DNA of 64,000 nt from Amycolatopsis sp. cg9 (lineage in GTDB: Bacteria; Actinomycetota; Actinomycetes; Mycobacteriales; Pseudonocardiaceae), in contig NZ_CP166850.1 of NCBI RefSeq assembly GCF_041346945.1, forward strand, positions 10,276,501 through 10,340,500. Reading direction: 5' to 3'. Positions 12,405-20,993 of the stretch are shown in pieces (the first letter of the stretch is position 1; each line of letters starts with the position of its first letter). Made by a program: the position numbers and the translations under genes. Below the pieces are notes generated by a model that searched no databases, was not told the origin of the DNA, and saw nothing but the letters and a program-made list of their open reading frames with translations.

Positions 12405-14170
12405 CGACGTCCTTCAACCCGGCGCCCCGCCCGTTCGAGCGGGCCGAGACCATGCACGGCCTGTTCGAGTGGTGCGCCGAGCGCTGGCCGGACCGCACCG
12501 CGCTGCACCACCGCGGCCGCGACATCAGCTACCGCGAGCTGGCGGAAACCGCCGACGCGTACGCGGCCGAACTGCAGGCGCGCGGCGTCGAGCGCGGTTC
12601 GATCGTGCCGGTGCTGCTGCCCCGCTCCCCCGAGCTGTTCGCGACGCTGCTGGCCGTGCTCAAGTGCGGTGCCGCCTACGCGGCGCTGGACCTGCGGTGG
12701 CCGCACGCCCGGCTGGCCGAGCTGATCGAGCACCTCGGCGGGGCGGTGGTGGCCGCCGAACGCGGGGCCGGGTGGCCGTCGGCGTGGGCGCCGCCGGAAC
12801 AGCCGATCCTCGGCGCCCGCCCGGCCGCCGTCGAGGTCGGCGCGGACGACGCCTGCGCGGTGTTCTTCACCTCGGGGACCACCGGGACGCCGAAGGGCGT
12901 GGTGACCGCGCACCGCGGCAACGTGCGGCTCTTCGACGACTGGCTGTTCACCCCGCTGGACTCCGGCGCGGTGATGCCGCAGGCGCTCGCGGCGACCTGG
13001 GACGCCTTCGGCCTCGACTCGTGGGGCGTGCTGTTCAACGGCGGCACCCTGGTGCTGCTGGAGGACACCCTGGAGCTGGCGACGAAGCTGCGTGACCTGG
13101 TCGCGATCCACGGCGTCACCACGATCTTCCCGCCCACCGCGGTGTTCCACAGCATGGTCGACAACGACCTCGACGCCTTCGCCGGCCTGCGGGCCGTCGG
13201 CACCGGCGGCGAGAAGCTCTCGGCCCGGCACGCCGCCCGGTTCCTCGAGGCGTACCCGGACATCCCGCTGTACAACATGTACGGCCCGGTCGAGTCGAGC
13301 GTGGCGGCCACCTGCCACCGCGTCCGGCCGGAGGACTGCACCGAGGTGCCGCTCGGCCTCCCGTTCCCCAACACCCAGGCCTACATCGTCGACGGCGACC
13401 GGCTGTGCGACGTCGGCGAGAGCGGCGAGATCTGCCTGGGCGGCAAGGGGCTGGCGCTCGGCTACTTCGAGGACCCTTCGCTGACCGAGCGCAAGTTCGT
13501 CGAGATCGCCCTGCCGGCCGGGCCGGAGCGGGTCTACCGCACCGGTGACCTCGGGCGCTGGACCGCCGACGGGCTGCTGCACTTCGAAGGCCGCGCGGAC
13601 CGCCAGGTCAAGATCCGCGGGCACCGCATCGAACTCGACGACGTCGAACACAACGCCGGGCGCGTGCCGGGTGTCGGCGCGTGCGCGGTGGTGCCGGTGA
13701 CCGGCGCCGACGGCGCGTACGAGGACCTGTGCCTGTTCTACGCCGGTGCCGGCGACGAGACCCCGGGCGAGGAAGAGCTGCGCACCCGGCTGGCCGAGCG
13801 GCTGCCGGGCTACCTGGTGCCCGCCCTCGTGCAGCGCCTGGAGCGGCTGCCGGTGCTGGAGGACCGGAAGCTGGACCGCCGGGCGCTGGCCGAGCTGGCC
13901 GCGAACCGCCGTGCCGAGTCGGTGGCGCCGGTGGCGGAAGAGCTTTCGGACACCGAAGCGGCGGTGGCGGGGTTCCTGCGCGAAATCATCGGCGTGCCCT
14001 CGATCGCCAGCGACGTCTCGTTCTTCCGGCAGGGCGGCAACTCGCTGTCCGCCGCCCAGCTGTGCTCCCGGATCAGCCGGGACCTCGGCGTCAAGCTGCG
14101 GATCTCCCAGGTGTTCGAGGCGCCGACCGTGCGCGGCGTCGCCGGGCTGATCACCGCCGGAAAGCCGTAG
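12401..14170 (+). CDS. NRPS A-PCP didomain
   Basis: 589 residues. Adenylation domain about 15-500 with intact core motifs: FFTSGTTGTPKGV (about 153-165), NMYGPVESS, YRTGDLG, GRADRQVKIRGHRIEL and the A10 Lys in LEDRKLDR. The Asp that binds the alpha-amino group is present in WDAFGLDSW, so an alpha-amino acid substrate is likely; the side chain cannot be called with confidence. PCP about 510-585 with GGNSL (Ser548). No condensation domain. This is the only complete adenylation unit visible here, so it probably supplies the activated amino acid for the P450, the methyltransferase and the C-A*-PCP protein. ATGA overlap with the preceding gene. Confidence 0.92.
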   Translation: MTTSFNPAPRPFERAETMHGLFEWCAERWPDRTALHHRGRDISYRELAETADAYAAELQARGVERGSIVPVLLPRSPELFATLLAVLKCGAAYAALDLRWPHARLAELIEHLGGAVVAAERGAGWPSAWAPPEQPILGARPAAVEVGADDACAVFFTSGTTGTPKGVVTAHRGNVRLFDDWLFTPLDSGAVMPQALAATWDAFGLDSWGVLFNGGTLVLLEDTLELATKLRDLVAIHGVTTIFPPTAVFHSMVDNDLDAFAGLRAVGTGGEKLSARHAARFLEAYPDIPLYNMYGPVESSVAATCHRVRPEDCTEVPLGLPFPNTQAYIVDGDRLCDVGESGEICLGGKGLALGYFEDPSLTERKFVEIALPAGPERVYRTGDLGRWTADGLLHFEGRADRQVKIRGHRIELDDVEHNAGRVPGVGACAVVPVTGADGAYEDLCLFYAGAGDETPGEEELRTRLAERLPGYLVPALVQRLERLPVLEDRKLDRRALAELAANRRAESVAPVAEELSDTEAAVAGFLREIIGVPSIASDVSFFRQGGNSLSAAQLCSRISRDLGVKLRISQVFEAPTVRGVAGLITAGKP

Positions 14171-14180
14171 GAGGAAAGCC

Positions 14181-15410
14181 ATGCCGGTCCGGACGGCCGA
14201 GGACATGACCACCCAGATGCGGGTGCTGTGGACCCTCGGCGAACTCGGCGATCCCCTGGCGCTGCTGCTGCGCGGCCCGGAGGATCCCTATCCGCTCTAC
14301 GAAAAGATCCGCGCGAAGGGCCCGCTGCACCGCAGCGAACTCGGCGCGTGGACGACGGTCGACCACGCGACGGCCACGAAGGTGCTGCGCGACCGGCGGT
14401 TCGGGGTGCTCAAGTCCGACGGCAAGCCGATCAGCCCGGTGATCACGTCGTTCGACAACTCGATGCTCGGCGCGGACGGCGCCGACCACGCGCGGCTGCG
14501 CAAGCTGGCGACGCCGTTCCTGAGCCCCAAGGCGATCCTCGGCTTCCGCGACCGGCTGACGGCGATCTGCCACGAGCTGCTCGACCGCGTCGACACGAGC
14601 CGCGAGTTCGACCTGATGGCGACGTTCGCCGACCTCATCCCGGTGACGGTCGTGGCGGCCATCTTCGACATCCCCGAGCCGTTCCTGAGCCGGTACCTGG
14701 AGCACGGCCCGAAGTTCGGCACGATCTTCGACGAGATCACGTCGGCGGAGCACATCGCGGGCGTCCAGCGGTCGCTGGACGAACTGGACGCGCTGTTCAC
14801 CGAGCTGATGGAAATGCGCCTGGCCCACCCGGGCGACGACGCGGTCAGCAAGCTCCTCACGGCCCGCGCCGAGGACCGGCTCACGACGCACGAACTGGTG
14901 TCGATGTGCCAGCTGCTGACCCTGGCGGGCGCGGAGTCGACGGTGAACCTGATCGGCGTCGGCGTCAAGACGATGCTGGAACAGCGGGACCAGTGGGACA
15001 AGCTGGTGGCGGACCCGGACCTGGCTCCCCAGGCGGCGCAGGAGTCGCTGCGGTTCGAAGCCCCGGTCCAGCAGTCCAGCCGCGTGTCCACAGTGGACGT
15101 CGAGATCGGGGACACGGTGATCCCGGCCGACACGGCGGTGGTGGTCCTGACGGCGGGCTGCAACCGCGACCCGCAGGTGTGGTCCCGTCCCGACGTCTTC
15201 GACATCACCCGCCCGACCACCCCGGACAACCTGTCCTTCTCGGGCGGCTCCCACTACTGCCTGGGCGCGCCGCTGGCCCGCCTGGAGGCGGACGTGGCGT
15301 TCCGGGTCCTGGCAACGCGCTTGCCGGACCTGCGCCAGACGGGCCCGGCCGACCGCCGGCGCTCGGCGATCATCCGAGGCCTCCGCCACCTACCGGTGAC
15401 GAACGGCTGA
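14181..15410 (+). CDS. Cytochrome P450
   Basis: 409 residues, ATG with GGAGGAAA 7 nt upstream and 10 bp after the A-PCP gene. Typical soluble bacterial P450: I-helix LAGAEST, K-helix ESLR, heme loop FSGGSHYCLGAPLA with Cys360. Last gene of the NRPS-like operon. Two readings fit. It may hydroxylate the PCP-bound amino acid, as in NovH/NovI-type pairs where A-PCP and P450 are adjacent. Or it may oxidise the polyketide, since the N-terminal DPYPLYEKIRAKGPLHRS region resembles macrolide-tailoring P450s. The sequence does not decide. A strong hairpin terminator follows. Confidence 0.93.
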   Translation: MPVRTAEDMTTQMRVLWTLGELGDPLALLLRGPEDPYPLYEKIRAKGPLHRSELGAWTTVDHATATKVLRDRRFGVLKSDGKPISPVITSFDNSMLGADGADHARLRKLATPFLSPKAILGFRDRLTAICHELLDRVDTSREFDLMATFADLIPVTVVAAIFDIPEPFLSRYLEHGPKFGTIFDEITSAEHIAGVQRSLDELDALFTELMEMRLAHPGDDAVSKLLTARAEDRLTTHELVSMCQLLTLAGAESTVNLIGVGVKTMLEQRDQWDKLVADPDLAPQAAQESLRFEAPVQQSSRVSTVDVEIGDTVIPADTAVVVLTAGCNRDPQVWSRPDVFDITRPTTPDNLSFSGGSHYCLGAPLARLEADVAFRVLATRLPDLRQTGPADRRRSAIIRGLRHLPVTNG

Positions 15411-15424
15411 CGATCCTTCCCCGG

Positions 15425-15456
15425 ACGGCCGGCACCCCGACCAGGGTGCCGGCCGT
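15425..15456 (+). terminator. Hairpin terminator after P450
   Basis: Perfect 13-bp stem (15425-15437 with 15444-15456) around a 6-nt loop, 15 bp after the P450 stop, followed by TCGCTTTGC. Good position for termination of the NRPS-like operon. Confidence 0.65.
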
Positions 15457-15569
15457 TCGCTTTGCCCGGCCACCGGCGACAACCGCCGTGGGGACCCTCA
15501 TGGGCTTGAAAGCCGGGAGGCCCGGCAAAGTCGGGGCCGGTTCGGCCGACCGTCGCGTCGCGGGTTGGT

Positions 15570-15630
15570 GATGGTCGCGAATGACTCATTCGGGACCACC
15601 GGGGTCGCGAATGAGTCATTCGCGACCATC
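15570..15630. repeat. 23-bp perfect inverted repeat, TGACTCATT family
   Basis: Arms 15570-15592 and 15608-15630 are perfect inverted copies around a 15-nt spacer, with the core GCGAATGACTCATTCG. It lies between the convergent P450 and GH3 genes. The same core occurs at 54,955-55,007, with related forms at 24,942 and 35,941. The rest of the 350-bp gap holds only hairpins, including a shorter GC stem (ACGGCCGG at 15711, CCGGCCGT at 15737) at the GH3 end. No gene seen. Confidence 0.85.
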
Positions 15631-15759
15631 CTCGGCGGTCACCGGCCGGAGGCGACGGTGGGCGAACGCGACTTCGCCGGAGCGCTGGGCTTGAAGCGCC
15701 GGAACGCGAAACGGCCGGCGCCCCCGGGAGGGAGCACCGGCCGTCCGGTTCGGGTGGGA

Positions 15760-18177
15760 TCAGTTCACCGCGACCGTCGTGCTCAGCGGCAGCGAAGCCG
15801 AAGACGAACCGGCCTTCACCGAGCGCGTTCCGGCGCCGCGCTTCCACGCCTTCGCCGCCGAGTCCCAGTAGCTCAGCTGGCGCGGGTCCACGTGGATCGT
15901 CAGCGTCCGGTACGCCCCGGCCGTCAGCGTGACCTTCGCGTACCCGCCCAGTGCCGTCGGGGCCTGGGGAGCCGTCACCTGCGGGCTCGGGCCGAGGAAC
16001 ACCTGCGCCACCTCGGTGCCCGTCCGGGTCCCGGTGTTCCGCACCGTCACCTTCACGTCCAGGCCGCCGTCCGACGCGTTGGCGGCCGTCAACCCGCTGT
16101 AGGCGAACGACGTGTACGAAAGCCCGTAGCCGAACGGGAAGAGCGGGGTCACCTTCTTGTCCGCGTACCAGCGGTAGCCGATGTCGACGCCCTCGGTGTA
16201 CTTCACCTGGCCGTCCTGGCCCGGGTACAGGCCGGCTTCGCCGCTGACGAGCGTGTGGGCCTCGTCCACCGGGAACGTCTGGGTCAGCTTGCCCTGCGGG
16301 TTGGCGTCGCCGTACAGCAGCGCCGTCGTCGCCTCCGCGCCCTTCTGGCCCGGGTACCACATCTCCAGCACCGCGGCCGTCTTCGCCAGCCAGGGCATCT
16401 TCACCGCGGACGCCGTGTTCAGGACCACCACCGTGTGCGGGTTGGCCGTGGCGACCGCGTCGATCAGCTCGTCCTGGTAGCCCGGCAGCGACAGGTCGGG
16501 CCGGTCGAGGCCTTCGGAGCTGTCGTCGTAGGCGAACACGATCGGCGTCGTGGCCAGCTTCGCCGCCGCCACCGCTTCGGCGATCTTGGTCTGGGCCGCG
16601 ACCGGGGTGAGCCAGTGCAGGTTCACCTGCAGCGGCTTGACGAAGTCCGCGAAACCGTACAGCAGCAGCGAGTGCTGGCCCGCGGTCAGGTGCACGGTGA
16701 TGCCGGTGTAGCCGGTCGCGATCGAGTCGCCGAACAGGCCGCTGGCGACGCCGTCCACCTGGAGGAAGCCGCCCCCGCCGGTGGCCTGCAGCTGGATGCT
16801 GTAGTCGCCCTCGGTCGGCGCGGTGATGGTGCCGTTGTAGAACACGCCTTCCGAGCCGGCGGGCAGCCCGCCGCCCTGGGTGTACGCCGGGGACAGCGCG
16901 TTCGCCGGGACGGCTTCGCCCGCCGGGTCGTAGCCCGCGGTGTAGGTCGTGGTGCTGCCCGCGCGCTGCTTGATCAGGTCCAGCGGGGCGGCCGGCGTGG
17001 CCGACGGGAGCACGTGGGAGCTGCCGCCGCCGTTGAGCTTCGGCGTCTTCGCGTTGTAGCCGATCACCGCGACCTTGCCCGAGCGCGCGGTGCTCAGCGG
17101 CAGCGCCGCCTTCTCGTTGCGCAGCAGGACCGCGCCCGCCTGGGCCACGTCCTGCGCGGTCGCCGTCAGCCCGGCCAGGTCACGCGCCGGGCGCGCCGGG
17201 TTGTCGAGCAGGTGGAACCGGTCCATCTGGCCCAGGATGCGCCCGACCGCGGTGTCCAAAGCGGACTGCGGGATCTTGCCCTCGCCGATCGCGGTCTTGA
17301 GCTGGTCCCCGAAGTACGTGCCGTCCGGCATCTCCTGGTCGAGGCCCTTGGGCAGGCTGTCGGGCGTCAGCGACATCCGCCAGTCCGACATCACCCAGCC
17401 CTTGAACGCCAGCTGCTCCCGCAGGATCCCGGTGAGCAGGTCGCCGTTCGCGCACGCGGACGGGCCGTTGAGGTTGTTGTACGAGCACATCACCGCACCG
17501 GCGCCGGCCTTCACCGCCGCCTCGAACCCGGGCAGCTCGACCTCGTGCAGCGTCTGGTCGTCCATCTGGACGTTGATCGTCTGCCGGTCGTTCTCCTGGT
17601 TGTTGCCGGCGAGGTGCTTGACCACCGGGATGGTGCCCTGGCCCGCGATGCCCTTGACCTCCGCGGCGGCGATCCGCGACGTCAGCAGCGGGTCCTCGCT
17701 CAAGGTCTCGAAGTTGCGCCCGCCGTAGGGGATCCGGATGGTGTTGACCATCGGGGACAGCAGCGCGTCGGTGCCCAGCGCCCGGGCTTCGCGGCCGACG
17801 CCGGCGCCGTAGCGGGTGGCGAGCGACTCGTCGAAGCTGGACGCGAGCGAAACCGGCGCCGGCATGACGACCGACGGCTTGTCGACGCGCACCCCGGCGG
17901 AGCCGTCCGCCAGCCGCAGCGCCGGGATGCCGAGGCGCGGCACACCGGGCACGTAGCCCGCTTCGCCGACGCTGTTCGGGTCCGTGCCGCCGTGCACCAG
18001 GGAAAGCTTCTCGTCGAGCGTCAGCTCGCCGACGAGGCTCCGCACCCTCGGCGAGAACTTCGCGGCCGGATCGGCCGCGGCGCCGGCCGCCGCCAGACCG
18101 GACGTCAGGAGTACGCCGGCCAGGACGACCGCCGCCGTGCGCAACCGTGGCCGCGCACGAAGAAGATCATTACGCAT
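15760..18177 (-). CDS. Secreted GH3 beta-glycosidase with PA14 insert
   Basis: 805 residues. Start at ATG 18177 gives a clear Sec signal peptide (RARPRLR, then a hydrophobic stretch ending near AAAGAAADPA). GH3 N-terminal barrel with nucleophile Asp265 in VMSDW, C-terminal domain with a PA14-like insert (about 430-560, FYNGTITAPTEGDYSIQL), candidate acid/base Glu in DDSSEGLDRPDLSLPG, then a fibronectin-III-like tail. Acts outside the cell. Family members cleave beta-glucosides or xylosides. In oleandomycin producers the secreted GH3 enzyme OleR removes the glucose that the MGT glycosyltransferase adds to inactivate the drug. With an MGT-like enzyme at 20,994 and an exporter at 22,371, the same role is likely here. 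A nutritional glycosidase is the alternative. Confidence 0.9.
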   Translation of the reverse strand: MRNDLLRARPRLRTAAVVLAGVLLTSGLAAAGAAADPAAKFSPRVRSLVGELTLDEKLSLVHGGTDPNSVGEAGYVPGVPRLGIPALRLADGSAGVRVDKPSVVMPAPVSLASSFDESLATRYGAGVGREARALGTDALLSPMVNTIRIPYGGRNFETLSEDPLLTSRIAAAEVKGIAGQGTIPVVKHLAGNNQENDRQTINVQMDDQTLHEVELPGFEAAVKAGAGAVMCSYNNLNGPSACANGDLLTGILREQLAFKGWVMSDWRMSLTPDSLPKGLDQEMPDGTYFGDQLKTAIGEGKIPQSALDTAVGRILGQMDRFHLLDNPARPARDLAGLTATAQDVAQAGAVLLRNEKAALPLSTARSGKVAVIGYNAKTPKLNGGGSSHVLPSATPAAPLDLIKQRAGSTTTYTAGYDPAGEAVPANALSPAYTQGGGLPAGSEGVFYNGTITAPTEGDYSIQLQATGGGGFLQVDGVASGLFGDSIATGYTGITVHLTAGQHSLLLYGFADFVKPLQVNLHWLTPVAAQTKIAEAVAAAKLATTPIVFAYDDSSEGLDRPDLSLPGYQDELIDAVATANPHTVVVLNTASAVKMPWLAKTAAVLEMWYPGQKGAEATTALLYGDANPQGKLTQTFPVDEAHTLVSGEAGLYPGQDGQVKYTEGVDIGYRWYADKKVTPLFPFGYGLSYTSFAYSGLTAANASDGGLDVKVTVRNTGTRTGTEVAQVFLGPSPQVTAPQAPTALGGYAKVTLTAGAYRTLTIHVDPRQLSYWDSAAKAWKRGAGTRSVKAGSSSASLPLSTTVAVN

Positions 18178-18323
18178 AGTCACCCCAGAAACCCGCGAAA
18201 GGGTCGCCCCCACCGCATGTTGGTCCAATTGACGACCAACCTAGGTGACTACTGCACGGACCGTAACCCCTGTCTTGACCAGGGCCTTCACCGGTTCAGA
18301 CCGGCCGCGAGACGAACTCCCGG

Positions 18324-18632
18324 CTAATTCCGGGTGACGTCCAGGCTCGCTTCGCCGCCGCGGATCTCCCCGAGGTGCAGGTGGTACCCGAGGAAATTGA
18401 TGTCAACCCCCTGGAACAGCGAGACGCTGATCCCGTTCGACAGCAGGGTCACGGAATTGTTGTCGACCTTCTGCACTTCCAGTTCCTGCCCACCGAGGTC
18501 GACTTTGCCACCACTGGTGAGGTTGAAATGGCACGACCGATCCGCGCAGCCCAGATCGATCAAATGGTCACACCCGGCCACCGAAAAAGAAGTGACGATA
18601 GCGAACAGGCACACCACGATCCCACGACGCAT
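18324..18632 (-). CDS. Small predicted lipoprotein
   Basis: 102 residues. Basic start (MRRG), hydrophobic segment and lipobox SVAGC, so Cys21 is the likely lipidation site. The mature part (about 80 residues) carries two further Cys and a beta-rich C-terminus (KVDLGGQELEVQKVDNNSVTLL). GGGGG lies about 8 nt before the ATG. It sits just downstream of the histidine kinase in the same direction, so it could be an accessory sensor, but no family is recognised. Confidence 0.7.
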   Translation of the reverse strand: MRRGIVVCLFAIVTSFSVAGCDHLIDLGCADRSCHFNLTSGGKVDLGGQELEVQKVDNNSVTLLSNGISVSLFQGVDINFLGYHLHLGEIRGGEASLDVTRN

Positions 18633-18652
18633 TTCGATCCCCCGGTATCAGT

Positions 18653-20026
18653 TTACTGTTCGGCTGAGGGCAGGACGCACGGAATGAGGATGGTGATTTC
18701 GGTCGGGCCGCCCGCCGGGCTGTCGATTTCCACGACGCCGTCGAACGCCGCGACCCGCCGCTGGACCCCGGCGAGCCCGGTCCCGCGGCGGAGGTCGGCG
18801 CCGCCCCGGCCGTCGTCGGCGACGACGACCCGCAGGACGCCCGGCCGGTGGGTGACGGTGATCCGCACCCGCTTGGCCGCCGCGTGCTTGGCCGCGTTGG
18901 CCAGCAGTTCGGCGACGGAGAAGTAGACCGCCGACTCCAGCGCCGCGTCGGGCCTGCCGATCAGGCCGACCTCGACGTCGGTGGGCATCGGCGCGTCCAT
19001 CGCGAGGTCCTCGAGGGCGGCGCCGAGGCCCCGGTCGGCGAGCATCGGCGGCTGGATGCCGTGCACCAGCCCGCGCAGCTCCCGCAGGGCGGCCGCGGAC
19101 AGGTCCCGCGCGCCCGCCAGCTGGCGGCGGACCTCGTCGAGGTCGGTGTCGAGCAGCATCTCGGCGGTGCTCAGCGACATGCCGATCGCGATCAGCCGCG
19201 CCTGGGCGCCGTCGTGCAGGTCGCGCTCGATCCGCCGCAGCTCCGCGGCCTGCGCGTCGATCGCCGCGGCCCGCGTCGCGAACAGCCGCTCCACCCGCCG
19301 CGCCAGCAGCGCGCGCTCGTCGGGCGCCAGCAGCCACCGCGTCCAGGCCTCGTGCAGGCTGACTGCGCCGGGTGCGGCCACCAGGCCCAGCACCAGCAGC
19401 GCCAGCCCGGCGACGGCGGTCCCGGCGACCCCGGCCGGCGTGTCCATCGGCAGCGGGAAGTACCACTCCCCGGTCGCCAGGTGCGGCGCGGTCAGGGGCG
19501 AGACCAGCAGGAACGCCCCGAACGCGGCGAGCGCGACCGGCAGGGCCGCGACCAGGCCGCCGGTCAGCGGGTTGACCACCAGCCAGCACAGGTCGCGCCA
19601 GGTGGCCGGGTCGGTGAAGAACCAGCGGCCGCGGCGCTGGGCGAGGGAGATCCAGCGGGACTTGTGGAAGTCGTACCCGTTCCAGTACCAGCCGTTTTCG
19701 GTGCGTTCCAGCGCCGGCAACGGGAGGTACGGCGATTCGATCGCACTGCCGTAGACGGCGGGCGCGCTTTTCCGGGAAAGAGCGGGCAGCACCCGGCACG
19801 CGGGAATGGCGACCAGTACGGTCAGCCCCGCGGCGGCGACGTATTCCGGCAGCCAGATCACCGCGGGCAGCGTGAGAACGCACACCTGCGCCGCCGCGAA
19901 CAGCACGAGAACGACGAGTCGCGCCATTCCGGCGAAGCCGCGCCGGACGGCCGACGCGCTGCGCTGGGGAATCGTCGACATCCGCAGATCATACTCTCCG
20001 CGGGAGAGTGTTCCCGGTCGGCTCAT
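18653..20026 (-). CDS. Sensor histidine kinase (HisKA_3, NarX-like)
   Basis: About 457 residues from ATG 20026 (GGGGGA upstream; in-frame ATGs at 20038 and 20068 are alternatives). N-terminal membrane segments (two before residue 90, two more about 145-230), dimerisation helix with phospho-acceptor His271 in RDLHDGAQARL, and a C-terminal HATPase (ELLANAAKHAAAKRVRI, ADDGRGGAD, GTGLAGVQRR). No cognate regulator is adjacent on its strand. The NarL-type regulator at 24,278 is the obvious partner, 4.2 kb away and on the other strand. It probably senses an envelope or drug signal for the export and resistance genes; the signal is unknown. Confidence 0.88.
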   Translation of the reverse strand: MSRPGTLSRGEYDLRMSTIPQRSASAVRRGFAGMARLVVLVLFAAAQVCVLTLPAVIWLPEYVAAAGLTVLVAIPACRVLPALSRKSAPAVYGSAIESPYLPLPALERTENGWYWNGYDFHKSRWISLAQRRGRWFFTDPATWRDLCWLVVNPLTGGLVAALPVALAAFGAFLLVSPLTAPHLATGEWYFPLPMDTPAGVAGTAVAGLALLVLGLVAAPGAVSLHEAWTRWLLAPDERALLARRVERLFATRAAAIDAQAAELRRIERDLHDGAQARLIAIGMSLSTAEMLLDTDLDEVRRQLAGARDLSAAALRELRGLVHGIQPPMLADRGLGAALEDLAMDAPMPTDVEVGLIGRPDAALESAVYFSVAELLANAAKHAAAKRVRITVTHRPGVLRVVVADDGRGGADLRRGTGLAGVQRRVAAFDGVVEIDSPAGGPTEITILIPCVLPSAEQ

Positions 20027-20128
20027 CGCGTCCCCCATCCGCCTGAGGCGGCCCGATCGGGTCCGCACGCACTCGAGGTCGTCCCAGTCTGGGGCGCCCC
20101 GAGGGGGGAGACAATCGGCTTAGGCCAC

Positions 20129-20160
20129 ACATAGGGGTATAGCCAGCCCTACCCCTATGT
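20129..20160. promoter_or_regulatory. 11-bp perfect inverted repeat with TAGGGG core
   Basis: Arms ACATAGGGGTA (20129-20139) and TACCCCTATGT (20150-20160) with a 10-bp spacer, in the divergent gap between the histidine kinase and the membrane-protein/GT operon. Arm centres are about two helical turns apart, which fits a dimeric regulator. The TAGGGG word is shared with 7,198-7,217 and 28,713-28,740. Confidence 0.6.
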
Positions 20161-20282
20161 TCGGTCTAACAGGCTCACGCCGACCAGCATCGCGACACTA
20201 CCGTTGTCAACGCAAGCGGCGCCACGACGCAAGCGAATGGCACCGGAAACGCGACCGAACTCGCGATGACCCAGGAGCAGCA

Positions 20283-20954
20283 ATGAACGAAGCCGGCATC
20301 CAGCGCACCCAAGCGGGCACGCAGTCCCACGCGGAACCCCGGAACCCGCGGCTGGCGCTGTTCGCTTCCGCCGCATTCGACCTGATCGTCCCCCTCGCCG
20401 TCTACTACATCCTGCGCCAGAACGGTGTCCCGCTGTTGACCGCGGCGATCATCGGTGGCATCGTCCCGGTGGTCCGCACCGTGTACGTCTTCGCCCGGTA
20501 CCGCAAGATCGACGGGCTCGGCCTCTTCATGGTGACGATGATGGTCATCGGCACCGCGGTTTCGCTGATTTCGGGCGACGCACGCTTCTTCTTCGCCAAG
20601 GACGGCTGGCTCACGGCCATGTTCGGCATCTGGATGCTGATCACGCTGTTCTTCGAAAAGCCGTTCTTCCTGCACGCCGGGGTCAGCATCGCCCGCACCA
20701 AGCGGGGCGGCGCCGGCGCGGAGGTCTGGGAGCGCCGCTGGGACACCGAGCCCAAGATGCGCCACGGGCTGCGCCTGCTGACGGTCGTCTTCGGCGTCGG
20801 CATGATCGTCGACGCCGTCGTCCGCGTCGTGCTCGCCTACTCGCTGCCGCTCGACGACATCAACCTGGTGACGACCGTGCAGTGGATCGTGGTCCTCGGC
20901 GGGCTCATCGGCTTCATGGCCTACTACACCCGCAAGCACGACCTGCGTGCCTGA
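20283..20954 (+). CDS. VC0807-type integral membrane protein
   Basis: 223 residues from ATG 20283 (AGGAG 7 nt upstream). Five to six hydrophobic segments (about 24-45, 48-65, 78-95, 103-122, 160-185, 195-215) with the family-like pattern ASAAFDLIVPLAVYYILRQNGVP. Homologues are uncharacterised. It is 39 bp upstream of the glycosyltransferase and probably its operon partner, so a role in tolerance or transport of the cluster product is possible but unproven. Confidence 0.75.
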   Translation: MNEAGIQRTQAGTQSHAEPRNPRLALFASAAFDLIVPLAVYYILRQNGVPLLTAAIIGGIVPVVRTVYVFARYRKIDGLGLFMVTMMVIGTAVSLISGDARFFFAKDGWLTAMFGIWMLITLFFEKPFFLHAGVSIARTKRGGAGAEVWERRWDTEPKMRHGLRLLTVVFGVGMIVDAVVRVVLAYSLPLDDINLVTTVQWIVVLGGLIGFMAYYTRKHDLRA

Positions 20955-20993
20955 GGGCCCCCGGCCGACCACCGCACTCCGAGGAGCTTTCCC

